Of a stretch of 64,000 nt of DNA, positions 8,094 to 16,653 are shown one piece after another (position 1 is the stretch's first letter; each line of letters begins with the position of its first letter). The stretch comes from Rhizobium sp. NLR16a (lineage in GTDB: Bacteria; Pseudomonadota; Alphaproteobacteria; Rhizobiales; Rhizobiaceae). The position numbers and the translations under genes are program-made. Below the pieces are notes generated by a model that was given only the letters and a program-made list of their open reading frames with translations, searched no databases and was not told the DNA's origin. The stretch is taken from contig NZ_CP072871.1 in NCBI RefSeq assembly GCF_017948245.1, forward strand, positions 1-64,000, given 5' to 3'.

Positions 8094-9716
8094 ATGATTC
8101 GTATCGAGAATATCAGCAAGCAGCTCAGCCACCGGATCCTCTTCATTGAGGCGTCGGCCGCTCTTAACAAAGGCGAGAAGATCGGCCTCGTCGGCCCGAA
8201 CGGCGCCGGCAAGACGACGATCTTCCGGATGATCAACGGTGAAGAGCAGCCCGACGAGGGACAGGTCTCCTGCGAGAAGGGCGTCACCATCGGCTATTTC
8301 GACCAGGACGTCGGCGAAATGTCAGGCCACAGCGCCGTCGCCGAAGTGATGAACGGCGCCGGGCCGGTCAGCATCGTTGCCGCTGAACTGCGGGAGCTGG
8401 AGGCGGCCATGGTCGACCCCGAGAGGGCCGGCGACATGGAGGAGATCATCGAGCGCTACGGCGAGGTGCAGGCGCGTTACGAGGAGCTGGACGGTTATGC
8501 GCTCGACGGGCGCGCCCGCGAAGTGCTTGCGGGCCTGAGTTTCAGCCAGGAGATGATGGACGGCGACGTCGGTGCGCTGTCGGGCGGCTGGAAGATGCGC
8601 GTGGCGCTTGCCCGCATCCTGCTGATGCGTCCCGACGTCATGCTGCTGGACGAACCGAGCAACCACCTGGATCTCGAAAGCCTGATCTGGCTCGAAGAGT
8701 TCCTGAAGGGTTATGAGGGGGCGCTGCTGATGGCCTCGCACGACCGCGAGTTCATGAACCGCATCGTCAACAAGATCCTCGAGATCGACGCCGGCTCGCT
8801 GACCTCCTATTCCGGCGACTATGAATTTTACGAGCAGCAGCGGGCGCAGAACGAAAAGCAGCAGCAGGCCCAGTTCGAGCGCCAGCAGGCGATGCTCGCC
8901 AAGGAAATCAAGTTCATCGAGCGGTTCAAGGCGCGCGCTTCGCATGCTTCGCAGGTGCAGAGCCGCGTGAAGAAGCTGGAGAAGATCGACCGGGTGGAGC
9001 CGCCCAAGCGCCGTCAGTCGGTCGCGTTCGAATTCCAGCCAGCGCCGCGCTCCGGCGAGGACGTGATCAGCTTAAAGAACGTCCATAAGAAATATGGCAG
9101 CCGAAGCATCTATGAGGGGCTGGATTTCATGGTACGGCGGCGAGAACGCTGGTGCATCATGGGCATCAACGGCGCCGGCAAATCGACGTTGCTGAAGCTG
9201 GTGACGGGCACCACGACGCCCGACGAAGGCAGTGTCGCTCTCGGCGCCAGCGTCAAGTTGGGCTATTTCGCCCAGCATGCGATGGATATTCTCGATGGCG
9301 AGCGCACGATCTTCCAATCGCTGGAAGATCGCTTTCCCCAGGCAGGGCAGGGGCCTTTGCGCGCGCTCGCCGGATGTTTCGGCTTTTCCGGTGACGATGT
9401 CGAGAAAAGGTGCCGGGTGCTGTCGGGCGGCGAGAAGGCCCGGCTGGTCATGGCTATGATGCTGTTCGACCCGCCGAACCTGCTCGTGCTCGACGAGCCG
9501 ACCAACCATCTCGACCTCGACACCAAGGAAATGCTGATCAAGGCGCTCGCGCAATATGAGGGCACCATGCTCTTCGTATCCCACGACCGGCATTTCCTAG
9601 CTGCGCTCTCCAACCGCGTGCTGGAACTGACCCCGGAGGGCGTCCATCAATATGGCGGCGGCTATACGGAATATGTGGCGCGCACGGGTCATGAGGCGCC
9701 TGGCCTGCGCAGCTGA
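8094..9716 (+). CDS. ABC-F family ATPase (YbiT/Uup group)
   Basis: The 540-residue protein has two ABC nucleotide-binding domains in one chain and no membrane segments. Domain 1 has Walker A GPNGAGKTT and signature LSGGWKMRV. Domain 2 has Walker A GINGAGKST and signature LSGGEKARL. Both have DEP(S/T)NHLDL Walker B segments. Between them lies the charged coiled-coil P-site linker (about residues 245-305, rich in EKQQQAQFERQQ). ABC-F proteins act on the ribosome, easing stalled translation or protecting it from antibiotics. The length fits the YbiT-like housekeeping group. Confidence 0.9.
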   Translation: MIRIENISKQLSHRILFIEASAALNKGEKIGLVGPNGAGKTTIFRMINGEEQPDEGQVSCEKGVTIGYFDQDVGEMSGHSAVAEVMNGAGPVSIVAAELRELEAAMVDPERAGDMEEIIERYGEVQARYEELDGYALDGRAREVLAGLSFSQEMMDGDVGALSGGWKMRVALARILLMRPDVMLLDEPSNHLDLESLIWLEEFLKGYEGALLMASHDREFMNRIVNKILEIDAGSLTSYSGDYEFYEQQRAQNEKQQQAQFERQQAMLAKEIKFIERFKARASHASQVQSRVKKLEKIDRVEPPKRRQSVAFEFQPAPRSGEDVISLKNVHKKYGSRSIYEGLDFMVRRRERWCIMGINGAGKSTLLKLVTGTTTPDEGSVALGASVKLGYFAQHAMDILDGERTIFQSLEDRFPQAGQGPLRALAGCFGFSGDDVEKRCRVLSGGEKARLVMAMMLFDPPNLLVLDEPTNHLDLDTKEMLIKALAQYEGTMLFVSHDRHFLAALSNRVLELTPEGVHQYGGGYTEYVARTGHEAPGLRS

Positions 9717-9840
9717 CGGCTATTTTTCCGGCGGCACGGCGAAACCATTGAAATCGAAACGACCAGCAGAGCGCGTCCGCATATTGTTGGACGGCCGGCG
9801 CTTTATCGGCGGTTGTGAAAGCCGTTTATGTGAACGAAGA

Positions 9841-9869
9841 AGAGCGCCGGCCGACATTGCCGGCGCTCT
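9841..9869. terminator. perfect 11-bp hairpin
   Basis: AGAGCGCCGGC (9841-9851) and GCCGGCGCTCT (9859-9869) form a perfect stem around a 7-base loop. It lies 125 bases after the ABC-F gene. No T run follows on the plus strand; the minus strand is followed by TCTTCTTCG. It is a terminator-like or repeat-derived stem. Confidence 0.45.
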
Positions 9870-9936
9870 GCCACGATGATGACCCATTTCCATGGTGTTC
9901 GGGCCTTCTTCAAACAATCGGGGCGGGCACATCAGC

Positions 9937-10464
9937 ATGGACTGGATCAATCGTCATATCGATCAGCCGTTATTGAACGGCGCGGCAGGCTTGCTGCGGC
10001 AGTGGCACATTCGTACACGGCAGTCGCCGGAGCTGCTGGAGCCGACGTGGAACCTTGTCGTGCTATCCTTTCTCCTTATCGCGAGCGGACAGGTCATGAC
10101 GGGCAAGCCTTTCGCGCTCAGCATTGCCGCGCTGATCATGCTGGCCCTGCCTTCAGCCAAGAAGTTGCTTTCGGCGGTCAAGGCAGGGGGAAGCGCCTAT
10201 GGCGCCCGGGAATACAAATCGTCAAGGGCGCGCGCCGTCGCCAAACGGGAGGCGGAATGGTCGGTGCGGATCATCGTGCTGTTTTCATCCGCCTGCCTTC
10301 CGTTCATCGCCCGCATCGATGATCCGGTGGGCGCCTGTTTCATGCTCGGGGCAAGTGTCTGGTTCGTGCTGACCGGGCCGCTCAAAACTTACCTCGATGC
10401 GGCCGAACCTCCCGAACCGACCGAGGGCGACCGGATGTACAGCGGCGTCTTTCATTTCGGCTGA
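9937..10464 (+). CDS. uncharacterised inner-membrane protein
   Basis: The 175-residue protein (start ATG 9937, MDWINRHIDQ) has four hydrophobic stretches, around residues 41-56, 61-76, 110-125 and 133-148, separated by a basic cytoplasmic-type loop (YKSSRARAVAKREAEW). The pattern suggests four transmembrane helices with both ends on the same side. No family motif was recognised. It lies between the ABC-F ATPase and the DUF1328 gene with 90 or more bases on each side, so an operon is not evident. Confidence 0.6.
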   Translation: MDWINRHIDQPLLNGAAGLLRQWHIRTRQSPELLEPTWNLVVLSFLLIASGQVMTGKPFALSIAALIMLALPSAKKLLSAVKAGGSAYGAREYKSSRARAVAKREAEWSVRIIVLFSSACLPFIARIDDPVGACFMLGASVWFVLTGPLKTYLDAAEPPEPTEGDRMYSGVFHFG

Positions 10465-10507
10465 AAGCCGCCGATGCGACGTTCCATCGGCCGGCCATGA
10501 GAGTGAG

Positions 10508-10532
10508 GGAACCAAACCGGACGGCCGCCGTT
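10508..10532 (+). promoter_or_regulatory. EcfG-like promoter for the DUF1328 gene
   Basis: GGAAC (10508-10512), 16 bases, CGTT (10529-10532): an exact match to the EcfG/RpoE2 consensus, ending 30 bases before the start codon at 10563. Confidence 0.7.
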
Positions 10533-10562
10533 ATCTCCGCAGCAACGTAAAAGGAGATTGCG

Positions 10563-10727
10563 ATGCTTTACTACGCTCTGGTGTTTCTCGTTGTGGCCTT
10601 GATTGCCGGCGTCCTCGGATTTGGCGGCATTGCAGGGGCTTCAGCTTCCATTGCCCAGGTTCTGTTCTTCATTTTCCTGGTGTTGTTCGTCGTCTCGCTT
10701 GTCATGCGCTTCATGCGCAGAGTATAG
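10563..10727 (+). CDS. DUF1328 (YtjA-like) small membrane protein
   Basis: This 54-residue gene starts [16 protein letters not shown] and ends MRFMRRV. It has two transmembrane helices (about residues 4-24 and 32-49) around a glycine/alanine-rich [14 protein letters not shown] turn, the hallmark of DUF1328/YtjA proteins. These tiny membrane proteins are usually stress-induced; their mechanism is unknown. AAAAGGAG precedes the ATG, an exact EcfG-type promoter lies upstream, and an intrinsic terminator lies 23 bases after the stop. It is therefore a complete single-gene stress unit. Confidence 0.85.
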   Translation: MLYYALVFLVVALIAGVLGFGGIAGASASIAQVLFFIFLVLFVVSLVMRFMRRV

Positions 10728-10750
10728 TGAAGATGGTTCAAGTATAAAAG

Positions 10751-10776
10751 CCCGGTGATAATTATCGCCGGGTTTT
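10751..10776 (+). terminator. Rho-independent terminator of the DUF1328 gene
   Basis: CCCGG...CCGGG (10751-10772) encloses the self-complementary GATAATTATC, giving a long hairpin with one T-G pair, followed directly by TTTT (10773-10776). Confidence 0.8.
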
Positions 10777-11055
10777 GCTTTCCTTGATGGTCCCGCAGTG
10801 GTCGGTGAAACTCGCTTCGAGCGAATGTGCTTTTCGTGCAACCATCCCTAACAAGATCGTGAAAGACCGCATGCTGGTCGCATGTGCCTTCGAAATGTCC
10901 CAATGGGGCTGAACCGTGGGGCTGTCGCTTGCGCCTTCCCACGCGCTTTGACACGCGACGCGAAAACGGCGCCGTCCGGGATTGCTCTGCAGTCCCCTCC
11001 GATATCCGGTGCCGCCAGCCGGGTGTTCCCGTCACGATTTGAGAAGGAGAGACTT
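10777..11055. other. intergenic stretch without a recognised gene
   Basis: This is the remainder of the 328-base gap between the DUF1328 and DUF992 genes. An in-frame extension of the DUF992 reading frame runs to 10882 but lacks signal-peptide logic and is treated as leader DNA. No hairpin or promoter stands out. Confidence 0.5.
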
Positions 11056-11577
11056 ATGAAAACAACTCTTGCGGCGGCGTTTGCCGCGGTATCGTTGACG
11101 TTTTTCGGCGCGGGGGCGGCCAATGCCGCCGACCCTGTCACCAGAACCTATGAAGAGCCGGACCTGCGCAATGGCGTGAAGATCGGTTATCTCACTTGCG
11201 ATATCGGCGGCGGCACGGGATATGTGCTCGGTTCGTCCAAGGAAGCCGATTGCGTCTTTCAGTCAATTGTCGGCAATGAGCTTTTCGATCACTACACCGG
11301 CGAAATCCGAAAGCTTGGCATCGACCTCGGCTTCACCACGCGCAGTCGCTTGATCTGGGCGGTGTTTGCGCCGACGGCTGGTTATCATCGTGGGTCGCTC
11401 GCCGGACTTTATGTCGGCGCCAGCGCAGAGGCGACGGTTGGTGCCGGCGTCGGCGCCAACCTCCTGGTCGGTGGCACCTCCGGTTCAATCCATCTGCAGA
11501 CGGTCAGCCTGACGGGCCAGCTCGGCCTGAATGTCGCGGCCGGCAGCGCGTCGATGACACTGACACCGGCGGATTGA
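11056..11577 (+). CDS. DUF992 family secreted protein
   Basis: The 173-residue protein begins with a clear Sec signal peptide (MKTTLAAAFAAVSLTFFGAG, cleavage probably after ANA at residues 22-24). The mature part has the DUF992 pattern: KIGYLTCDIGGGTGYVLGSSKEADCVF with two cysteines that may form a disulfide, then glycine-rich beta-type segments ending in TLTPAD. It would be periplasmic. DUF992 proteins are common in Rhizobiales and have no known activity. The ATG at 11056 is preceded by GAAGGAGAG, which fixes the start well downstream of longer in-frame options. Confidence 0.85.
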   Translation: MKTTLAAAFAAVSLTFFGAGAANAADPVTRTYEEPDLRNGVKIGYLTCDIGGGTGYVLGSSKEADCVFQSIVGNELFDHYTGEIRKLGIDLGFTTRSRLIWAVFAPTAGYHRGSLAGLYVGASAEATVGAGVGANLLVGGTSGSIHLQTVSLTGQLGLNVAAGSASMTLTPAD

Positions 11578-11653
11578 CGGGTTTTGTCGCCCCCTGCCGC
11601 GACGCGGCGGGGGCTCCACGAGATTATTGGGTTGGCTTGCTGGCGACGAAACG

Positions 11654-12109
11654 ATGGATATCCGAATTGCAACGCCGGGCGAGGATGAGATCCTGGTCGG
11701 CCACTATCTGAAAATCTGGGACAGCTATGGCACGCCGCCGGAACATTACAGGCCGGATGCGGCGGCGCGGATATTGGCGTTTTTGAGAAGCGGTCGCCAG
11801 GAGCGACGCCTCGCCGTTGTGGACGATGGAATCGCCGGTTCCGTATCTTGTCAGCTGCACCAATCGCCGTTTCCGGAAGTCATTCGGCCGGAGCAGCGGT
11901 TGCACGGTTATATCTGGTCCGTCTATGTCGCCGAGGCTTTCCGCCGGCGCGGCATTGCTTTGGCGCTGACGAACAGGGCCGTTGATTATCTGAAATCCAT
12001 CGGCTGCACGACTGCCGTCATTCATGCCTCGGATGTGGGGGAGCCAGTCTATCGCAGCGCCGGCTTCGAGCTGGCGAAGGAAATGCGCCTGAAGTTTCCT
12101 GTGGAGTGA
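11654..12109 (+). CDS. GNAT-family N-acetyltransferase
   Basis: The 151-residue protein (start MDIRIATPGEDE) has the GNAT fold signatures: motif A around residues 88-108 (IWSVYVAEAFRRRGIALALTNRAVDYL), where RRRGIA is the acetyl-CoA pyrophosphate loop, and motif B near the end (VIHASDVGEPVYRSAGFEL). It would transfer an acetyl group from acetyl-CoA to a small molecule or protein amine in the cytoplasm. The substrate cannot be deduced. It is converging with the LysR gene and has no obvious partner. Confidence 0.82.
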   Translation: MDIRIATPGEDEILVGHYLKIWDSYGTPPEHYRPDAAARILAFLRSGRQERRLAVVDDGIAGSVSCQLHQSPFPEVIRPEQRLHGYIWSVYVAEAFRRRGIALALTNRAVDYLKSIGCTTAVIHASDVGEPVYRSAGFELAKEMRLKFPVE

Positions 12110-12169
12110 GCCGCATAGCCGAAGCGCCTACACACGGCTGAGGCATGTGCGCGGCGGCGCGTTTTCTGT

Positions 12170-13099
12170 TTACGCTTTCGGCTTTCCGGGCGCGATAAAG
12201 GCGTTGATCGCCGTCTCGTCATGGCCGGCTTCGCGTAGGAAGCGGCTGGCGAATTCGATGGCAGGACTTCTCAATGCATCGTCCGGCCGGATCAGGTGAA
12301 AAGCGACATGGGAATCGAGGGTGCGCTGTGACACTGCGACGACGCGCCCGGCGGCAAGCGCAGCATCCGACAACGGCGGCCGCGCAAGCGCAATGCCGAG
12401 CCCTTGCGCGCAGGCATCGACCACCAGATTGTAATCTTCGAAGCGTCGGTCCTGACCACGCGGCGTATAGTCGACGCCCTCACGCGCTAGCCAGCGCCGC
12501 CAGCCCTCGATATTGGAGTCGTGAAGAATCGGCAGATCGAGCAGCGAAAGCGCATCCGAGCGTTGCCCGAGTCGTGCTGCCATTGTCGGTGAGGCGATCG
12601 GAAAAGATTTCTCCTGCCACAGCGGCAGGGCGCGCACGCCCGCCCATGGTCCCTTGCCGCAGCGGACGGCAAGGTCCGTGCCTTCGCCGAAGTCCGCCAG
12701 GCGGTGTTCGAGCGTCAATTCGACATGCAGCTCATTTCCTTCGAGCTTTGCCAGGCGCGGAAACAACCATAGAGAGGCGACGGACGGAGTAACGGAAAGG
12801 CGCACCACCGCCTTGTTCGGCCGTGGCAGCCAGCGCTCGCCGGTGTTCCCGAGCAGGGAAAGAGCTTCCTCGGCACGTGCGAAGAACCGCATGCCCTCCG
12901 GGGTGAGGCGCACACCGCGAGCTTCACGCGCGAAGAGCCGCACGCCCATCCAGCGCTCGAGCCGCGAGACCTGCCGCGATACGGCGCCATGGGTGATCCC
13001 GCTTTCCTCGGCCGCGGCCGAAAACGATCCGAGCCGAGCGGCGCGGGCAAAGGTCTCGAGCGTATCGAGCGGTGGGAGCACTGGCGAGCTGTGAACCAT
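12170..13099 (-). CDS. LysR-family regulator (GcvA-like)
   Basis: The 309-residue protein has the LysR helix-turn-helix at residues 15-65 (ETFARAARLGSFSAAAEESGITHGAVSRQVSRLE) and a periplasmic-binding-protein-like effector domain. The LPPLDTLETF opening and VRCGKGPWAGV segment resemble the GcvA-like group. It is divergent from a DMT-type exporter with 85 bases between starts, so it probably activates that gene. An in-frame GTG two codons upstream (13105) is a possible alternative start. No inducer can be named. Confidence 0.85.
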   Translation of the reverse strand: MVHSSPVLPPLDTLETFARAARLGSFSAAAEESGITHGAVSRQVSRLERWMGVRLFAREARGVRLTPEGMRFFARAEEALSLLGNTGERWLPRPNKAVVRLSVTPSVASLWLFPRLAKLEGNELHVELTLEHRLADFGEGTDLAVRCGKGPWAGVRALPLWQEKSFPIASPTMAARLGQRSDALSLLDLPILHDSNIEGWRRWLAREGVDYTPRGQDRRFEDYNLVVDACAQGLGIALARPPLSDAALAAGRVVAVSQRTLDSHVAFHLIRPDDALRSPAIEFASRFLREAGHDETAINAFIAPGKPKA

Positions 13100-13184
13100 G
13101 CGCACATTTGATCATCGATTGCGGTGCTTTTCAAGCATGTATCGAAGCCCTAATTCGTTGTCGCACGCACAGATGGAGGCGAAC

Positions 13185-14090
13185 ATGAGCATGGCGGCAA
13201 GCGCACCGGTTTCGGCAAAACAGCAAGGCGGCTTCGATCTGATCGCCTTTGCGGCGATTGTCGTCACCATTCTCTTCTGGGCCTCTTCCTTCGTGGTGAT
13301 CCGTATCTGTCTCGGGCCGCTGACGCCGATCGAACTGGCAACGGCGCGTTATGTGGCGGCAGGCGTCCTCGCCCTTGTCTATCTCGCCATCTACCGGCCG
13401 ATGCCGGAAAAGCGTGAATTCGTCCGCCTCTCGGTCGCTGCCGTCCTCTTCATCGCCGCCTATGCGGTTCTCCTGAACACCGGCGAGCAGACCGTGGCGG
13501 CGGGGCCGGCGAGCTTCATCATTAATACCATGCCCGTCTTCACCGCCCTGATTGCCACATTCGCGCTCGGCGAGCGTTTCGGCCGCTGGGGCTGGGTTGG
13601 CACCGCGGTTTCCTTCGGCGGCGTGGCGCTGATCGCCGTCGCCTCCGACGGCGGCTTCACGCTCGATCCGAACGCTGTGCTGATCCTCGGTGCGGCGCTC
13701 TGCTCGGCGATCGCCAGCGTGTTGCAGAAACCGCTGCTCGCTCGCCTGCCGGCGCTTGCCGTCACCGCCTGGATCCTGTTGATCGGCTCCGTGCCACTCT
13801 TTCCGGCCGTCCCGGCGACGATCCGCGCGCTGGCGGCGGCGCCGGCAGAGGTCAATTGGGGCGTTGCCTATCTCGTCATCTTCCCGACTGCGATCGGCTA
13901 TCTTACCTGGGCCATCGCCTTGAAGCGACTGACCGCTGCGCGCGCCTCGAATTTTCTCTACGGCGTCCCGCCTGTCGCAACGCTGATCGGGTTCGTCGGG
14001 CTGGGTGAGACGCCGACCGCACTGGGTGCTGCCGGCGGCGTCATGGCGATCCTTGGCGTGCTCGTGGTCAACGTGATGCGGAAACGATAA
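13185..14090 (+). CDS. DMT-superfamily (EamA) transporter
   Basis: The 301-residue inner-membrane protein has about ten hydrophobic helices in two EamA repeats (roughly residues 20-150 and 160-298). The first contains FWASSFVVIRICLGPLTPIELATARYV, typical of the family. EamA carriers mostly export amino acids, metabolites or toxic analogues by proton exchange. The ATG at 13185 follows GATGGAGGCGAAC and was chosen over upstream in-frame starts that run into the LysR gene. Divergent coupling to the LysR gene suggests substrate-induced export. Confidence 0.85.
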   Translation: MSMAASAPVSAKQQGGFDLIAFAAIVVTILFWASSFVVIRICLGPLTPIELATARYVAAGVLALVYLAIYRPMPEKREFVRLSVAAVLFIAAYAVLLNTGEQTVAAGPASFIINTMPVFTALIATFALGERFGRWGWVGTAVSFGGVALIAVASDGGFTLDPNAVLILGAALCSAIASVLQKPLLARLPALAVTAWILLIGSVPLFPAVPATIRALAAAPAEVNWGVAYLVIFPTAIGYLTWAIALKRLTAARASNFLYGVPPVATLIGFVGLGETPTALGAAGGVMAILGVLVVNVMRKR

Positions 14091-14176
14091 CCGTATCGCG
14101 CTGCCGCCACGTTCGGAGTGCCGCAGTCGGGCAACTGACAAATAGGCATTGCGCTGCCGTTCGCTTTCTTTAAAAA

Positions 14177-14191
14177 CGAAAGCAGAGCGAA
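14177..14191. promoter_or_regulatory. candidate GlpR sites upstream of glpR
   Basis: Two CGAAAG motifs (CGAA at 14177-14180 and 14188-14191) are spaced exactly 11 bp apart just before glpR. On the other strand they read CTTTCG, the same motif and spacing as the sites before glpD. This suggests autoregulation. Confidence 0.45.
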
Positions 14192-14201
14192 AGGGGCGCG
14201 G

Positions 14202-14975
14202 ATGTTCTTGACCGACCGACAAACTGAAATCGTGGCGATTGCGAAATCGAGCGGCAGGGTTCTGGTCGAGGAGCTCGCCTCCCGCTTCTCGGTGACGCCG
14301 CAAACAATCCGCAAGGATCTGAACGATCTCTGCGACGCGCAGGTGCTGACGCGCATTCATGGCGGCGCGACATTTCCGAGCGGAACGGAGAACGTCAAAT
14401 ACGAGGCGCGGCGGCAGATCGCCGCTTCGGAGAAGCAGGCGATCGGTATGGCGGCAGTCGAGCTGATCCCGAGCGGAGCCTCGCTTTTCATCAACATCGG
14501 CACGACGACCGAAGCGGTGGGCGAGGCGCTCGCCAATCACCACGAGCTGATGGTGATCACCAATAATATCAACGTTGCCAACAGGTTGCGTCTCTTTCCG
14601 GCCATCGAGGTGGTGATCGCCGGCGGCGTCGTGCGCGGCTCGGACGGCGGCATCGTCGGCGAAGCGGCGGTCGATTTCATCCGGCAGTTCAAGGTCGATT
14701 ATGCCGTCATCGGCGCATCGGCAATCGATATCGACGGCGCGCTCCTCGATTATGATTTTCGCGAAGTGAAGGTCGCGCAGGCGATTATCGCCAATGCCCG
14801 GCATGTCATCCTCGTTGCCGATTCGACGAAATTCGAACGCACCGCGCCGGTCCGGATCGGCCAGCTTTCCCAGGTCCATACCTTCATCACCGACCACTGT
14901 CCGGTGCCGTCCATCCGCAATCTCTGCCTCGAAAACAATGTGAAGCTGATCGAAACGAGCACTAGATCGCGCTAG
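14202..14975 (+). CDS. glpR: DeoR/GlpR-family repressor of glycerol catabolism
   Basis: The 257-residue protein has the DeoR-type helix-turn-helix at residues 5-58 (TDRQTEIVAIAKSSG, then VTPQTIRKDLNDLCDAQVLTRIHGGA) and the sugar-phosphate-sensing domain (SLFINIGTTTEAVGEAL, DGGIVGEAAVDFI, ADSTKFERTAPVRIG). GlpR represses glycerol genes and is released by glycerol-3-phosphate. It is the first gene of a same-strand glycerol locus. The 121-base gap before glpD holds phased TTCG repeats overlapping a sigma70-like promoter. Confidence 0.9.
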   Translation: MFLTDRQTEIVAIAKSSGRVLVEELASRFSVTPQTIRKDLNDLCDAQVLTRIHGGATFPSGTENVKYEARRQIAASEKQAIGMAAVELIPSGASLFINIGTTTEAVGEALANHHELMVITNNINVANRLRLFPAIEVVIAGGVVRGSDGGIVGEAAVDFIRQFKVDYAVIGASAIDIDGALLDYDFREVKVAQAIIANARHVILVADSTKFERTAPVRIGQLSQVHTFITDHCPVPSIRNLCLENNVKLIETSTRSR

Positions 14976-14981
14976 GTCACG

Positions 14982-15030
14982 CGAATGGAACAAACATTCG
15001 TTTGACATTCGCATTCCTTTCGTTTTAACT
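14982..15030 (+). promoter_or_regulatory. glp promoter with phased TTCG operator repeats
   Basis: TTCG occurs at 14997, 15008 and 15019, exactly 11 bp apart, each preceded by CA or CT. An inverted CGAATG lies at 14982-14987. TTGACA (15002-15007) and TTAACT (15025-15030), 17 bp apart, make a plausible promoter inside this array, so GlpR bound on one face of the helix would block it. This is inferred. Confidence 0.55.
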
Positions 15031-15096
15031 GTTATCACTTTCGCAATCGCGCAAGTTTTGTGCGATGCGAAATCAGCAGTGGGCTCGGAGGGGCAA

Positions 15097-16611
15097 TTGG
15101 GCCGGGAGATACACGACATATTCGTCATTGGCGGCGGCATTAACGGCTGCGGCATTGCGCGCGATGCCGTCGGGCGCGGCTATTCCGTCGCGCTGGCGGA
15201 GATGAACGATTTTGCCTCCGGCACGTCGTCCGGCGCCACCAAGCTGATTCATGGCGGCCTGCGTTATCTCGAGCATTACGAGTTCCGGCTGGTGCGCGAA
15301 TCGCTGATGGAGCGCGAGATCCTCTGGGCGATGGCGCCGCACATCATCTGGCCGCTGCGCTTCGTATTGCCTTATCACAAGGGCGGCATCCGCCCGGCCT
15401 GGCTGATCCGACTCGGCCTCTTCCTTTACGATCATCTCGGCGGCCGCAAGCTGCTGCCGGCGACGTCGGTACTCGACATGCGCAAGGACCCGGCCGGCAA
15501 GCCGCTGAAGGCGCTGTTCACGAGGGCGTTTGAATATTCCGACGGCTGGGTCGATGATGCCCGCATGGTCGTGTTGAACGCCCGCGACGCAGCCGACAAA
15601 GGGGCGGCCATCCTGCCGCGCACCAAGGTGGTGTCGGCGCGGCGCGAGAATGGTCTCTGGCACATTGAAACGACCGATACGGTGACTGGCCGCAATGACA
15701 GCCATCAGGCCCGCATGCTGATCAATGCCGCCGGTCCCTGGGTCGATCATGTCATCCGTTCCGCCTTCGGCCAGAACGAGGCCCACCACGTTCGTCTCGT
15801 TCAGGGTAGCCATATCGTCGTCAGGAAGAAGTTCGACGACCCTCGTGCCTATTTCTTCCAGAATCCTGACAACCGCATCATTTTCGCCATTCCCTATGAG
15901 GGCGATTTCACCCTGATTGGCACCACCGACCGCGACTACACCGCCGATCCCAAGGACGTCCGGATCTCCGAGGAAGAGACCGTCTACCTCTGCAACGCGG
16001 CTTCGGAATATTTCAAGGAACCGGTGCGGCCGGAAGATATCGTCTGGACCTATTCGGCGGTCAGGCCGCTTTATGATGACGGCGCCTCGAAAGCGCAGGA
16101 GGCGACACGCGATTATGTGCTGAAGCTGGAAGGCGAAGGCGGGGCTGCGCCGCTGCTCAACGTCTTCGGCGGTAAGCTCACCACCTATCGCCGGCTTTCC
16201 GAGCATGCGCTGGAGAAAATCGGTGCCGCGATCGGGGTCAAGGGCAGCCCGTGGACGGCAAAGAGCCATCTGCCGGGCGGCAATTTCGCGGTCCAGGGTT
16301 ATGAGGGCGAAGTCGCCAAGTTGAAGCGGCGTTACCCCTTCCTTGCCGATCCGCATGCGCGCCGGCTGGTGCGCCGCTACGGCACCAGGGCCGAGACGCT
16401 GCTCGGCGATGCCCGCGGCATTGAAGACCTCGGGCAGCTGTTCGGCGCCGATCTTTACGAAGCCGAGGTCAAATACCTCGTCGAACATGAGTGGGCCCGG
16501 CACGCCGAAGACGTGCTGTGGAGGAGAACAAAGGATGGTCTGCGCCTTTCGAAGGAACAGGCTCAGTCACTGGAGGAGTACATGGCTGCCATACCGGCGA
16601 TGGCCGGATAA
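15097..16611 (+). CDS. glpD: glycerol-3-phosphate dehydrogenase (FAD, membrane-associated)
   Basis: The 504-residue protein has an N-terminal FAD-binding GGGINGCGIARDAVGRG motif, the GTSSGATKLIHGGLRYLE signature, and a C-terminal GlpD cap domain (about 395-500). It oxidises glycerol-3-phosphate to dihydroxyacetone phosphate and passes electrons to ubiquinone at the inner-membrane face. A TTG at 15097 with GGAGG five bases before it was chosen as start, because family similarity begins immediately after it; the reading frame stays open to 15058. It heads the glpD-STPQUV-K run. Confidence 0.93.
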   Translation: MGREIHDIFVIGGGINGCGIARDAVGRGYSVALAEMNDFASGTSSGATKLIHGGLRYLEHYEFRLVRESLMEREILWAMAPHIIWPLRFVLPYHKGGIRPAWLIRLGLFLYDHLGGRKLLPATSVLDMRKDPAGKPLKALFTRAFEYSDGWVDDARMVVLNARDAADKGAAILPRTKVVSARRENGLWHIETTDTVTGRNDSHQARMLINAAGPWVDHVIRSAFGQNEAHHVRLVQGSHIVVRKKFDDPRAYFFQNPDNRIIFAIPYEGDFTLIGTTDRDYTADPKDVRISEEETVYLCNAASEYFKEPVRPEDIVWTYSAVRPLYDDGASKAQEATRDYVLKLEGEGGAAPLLNVFGGKLTTYRRLSEHALEKIGAAIGVKGSPWTAKSHLPGGNFAVQGYEGEVAKLKRRYPFLADPHARRLVRRYGTRAETLLGDARGIEDLGQLFGADLYEAEVKYLVEHEWARHAEDVLWRRTKDGLRLSKEQAQSLEEYMAAIPAMAG

Positions 16612-16653
16612 GGTGGCGTGTGGTCCCCGCTGCGTGGAGGCACGGGAATCGGA

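Noticed and set aside
13131..15155. 674-codon open frame on the minus strand
   Set aside because: It is antisense to the DMT exporter, glpR and the start of glpD, has low-complexity composition and no domain; it arises from GC-rich codon bias.
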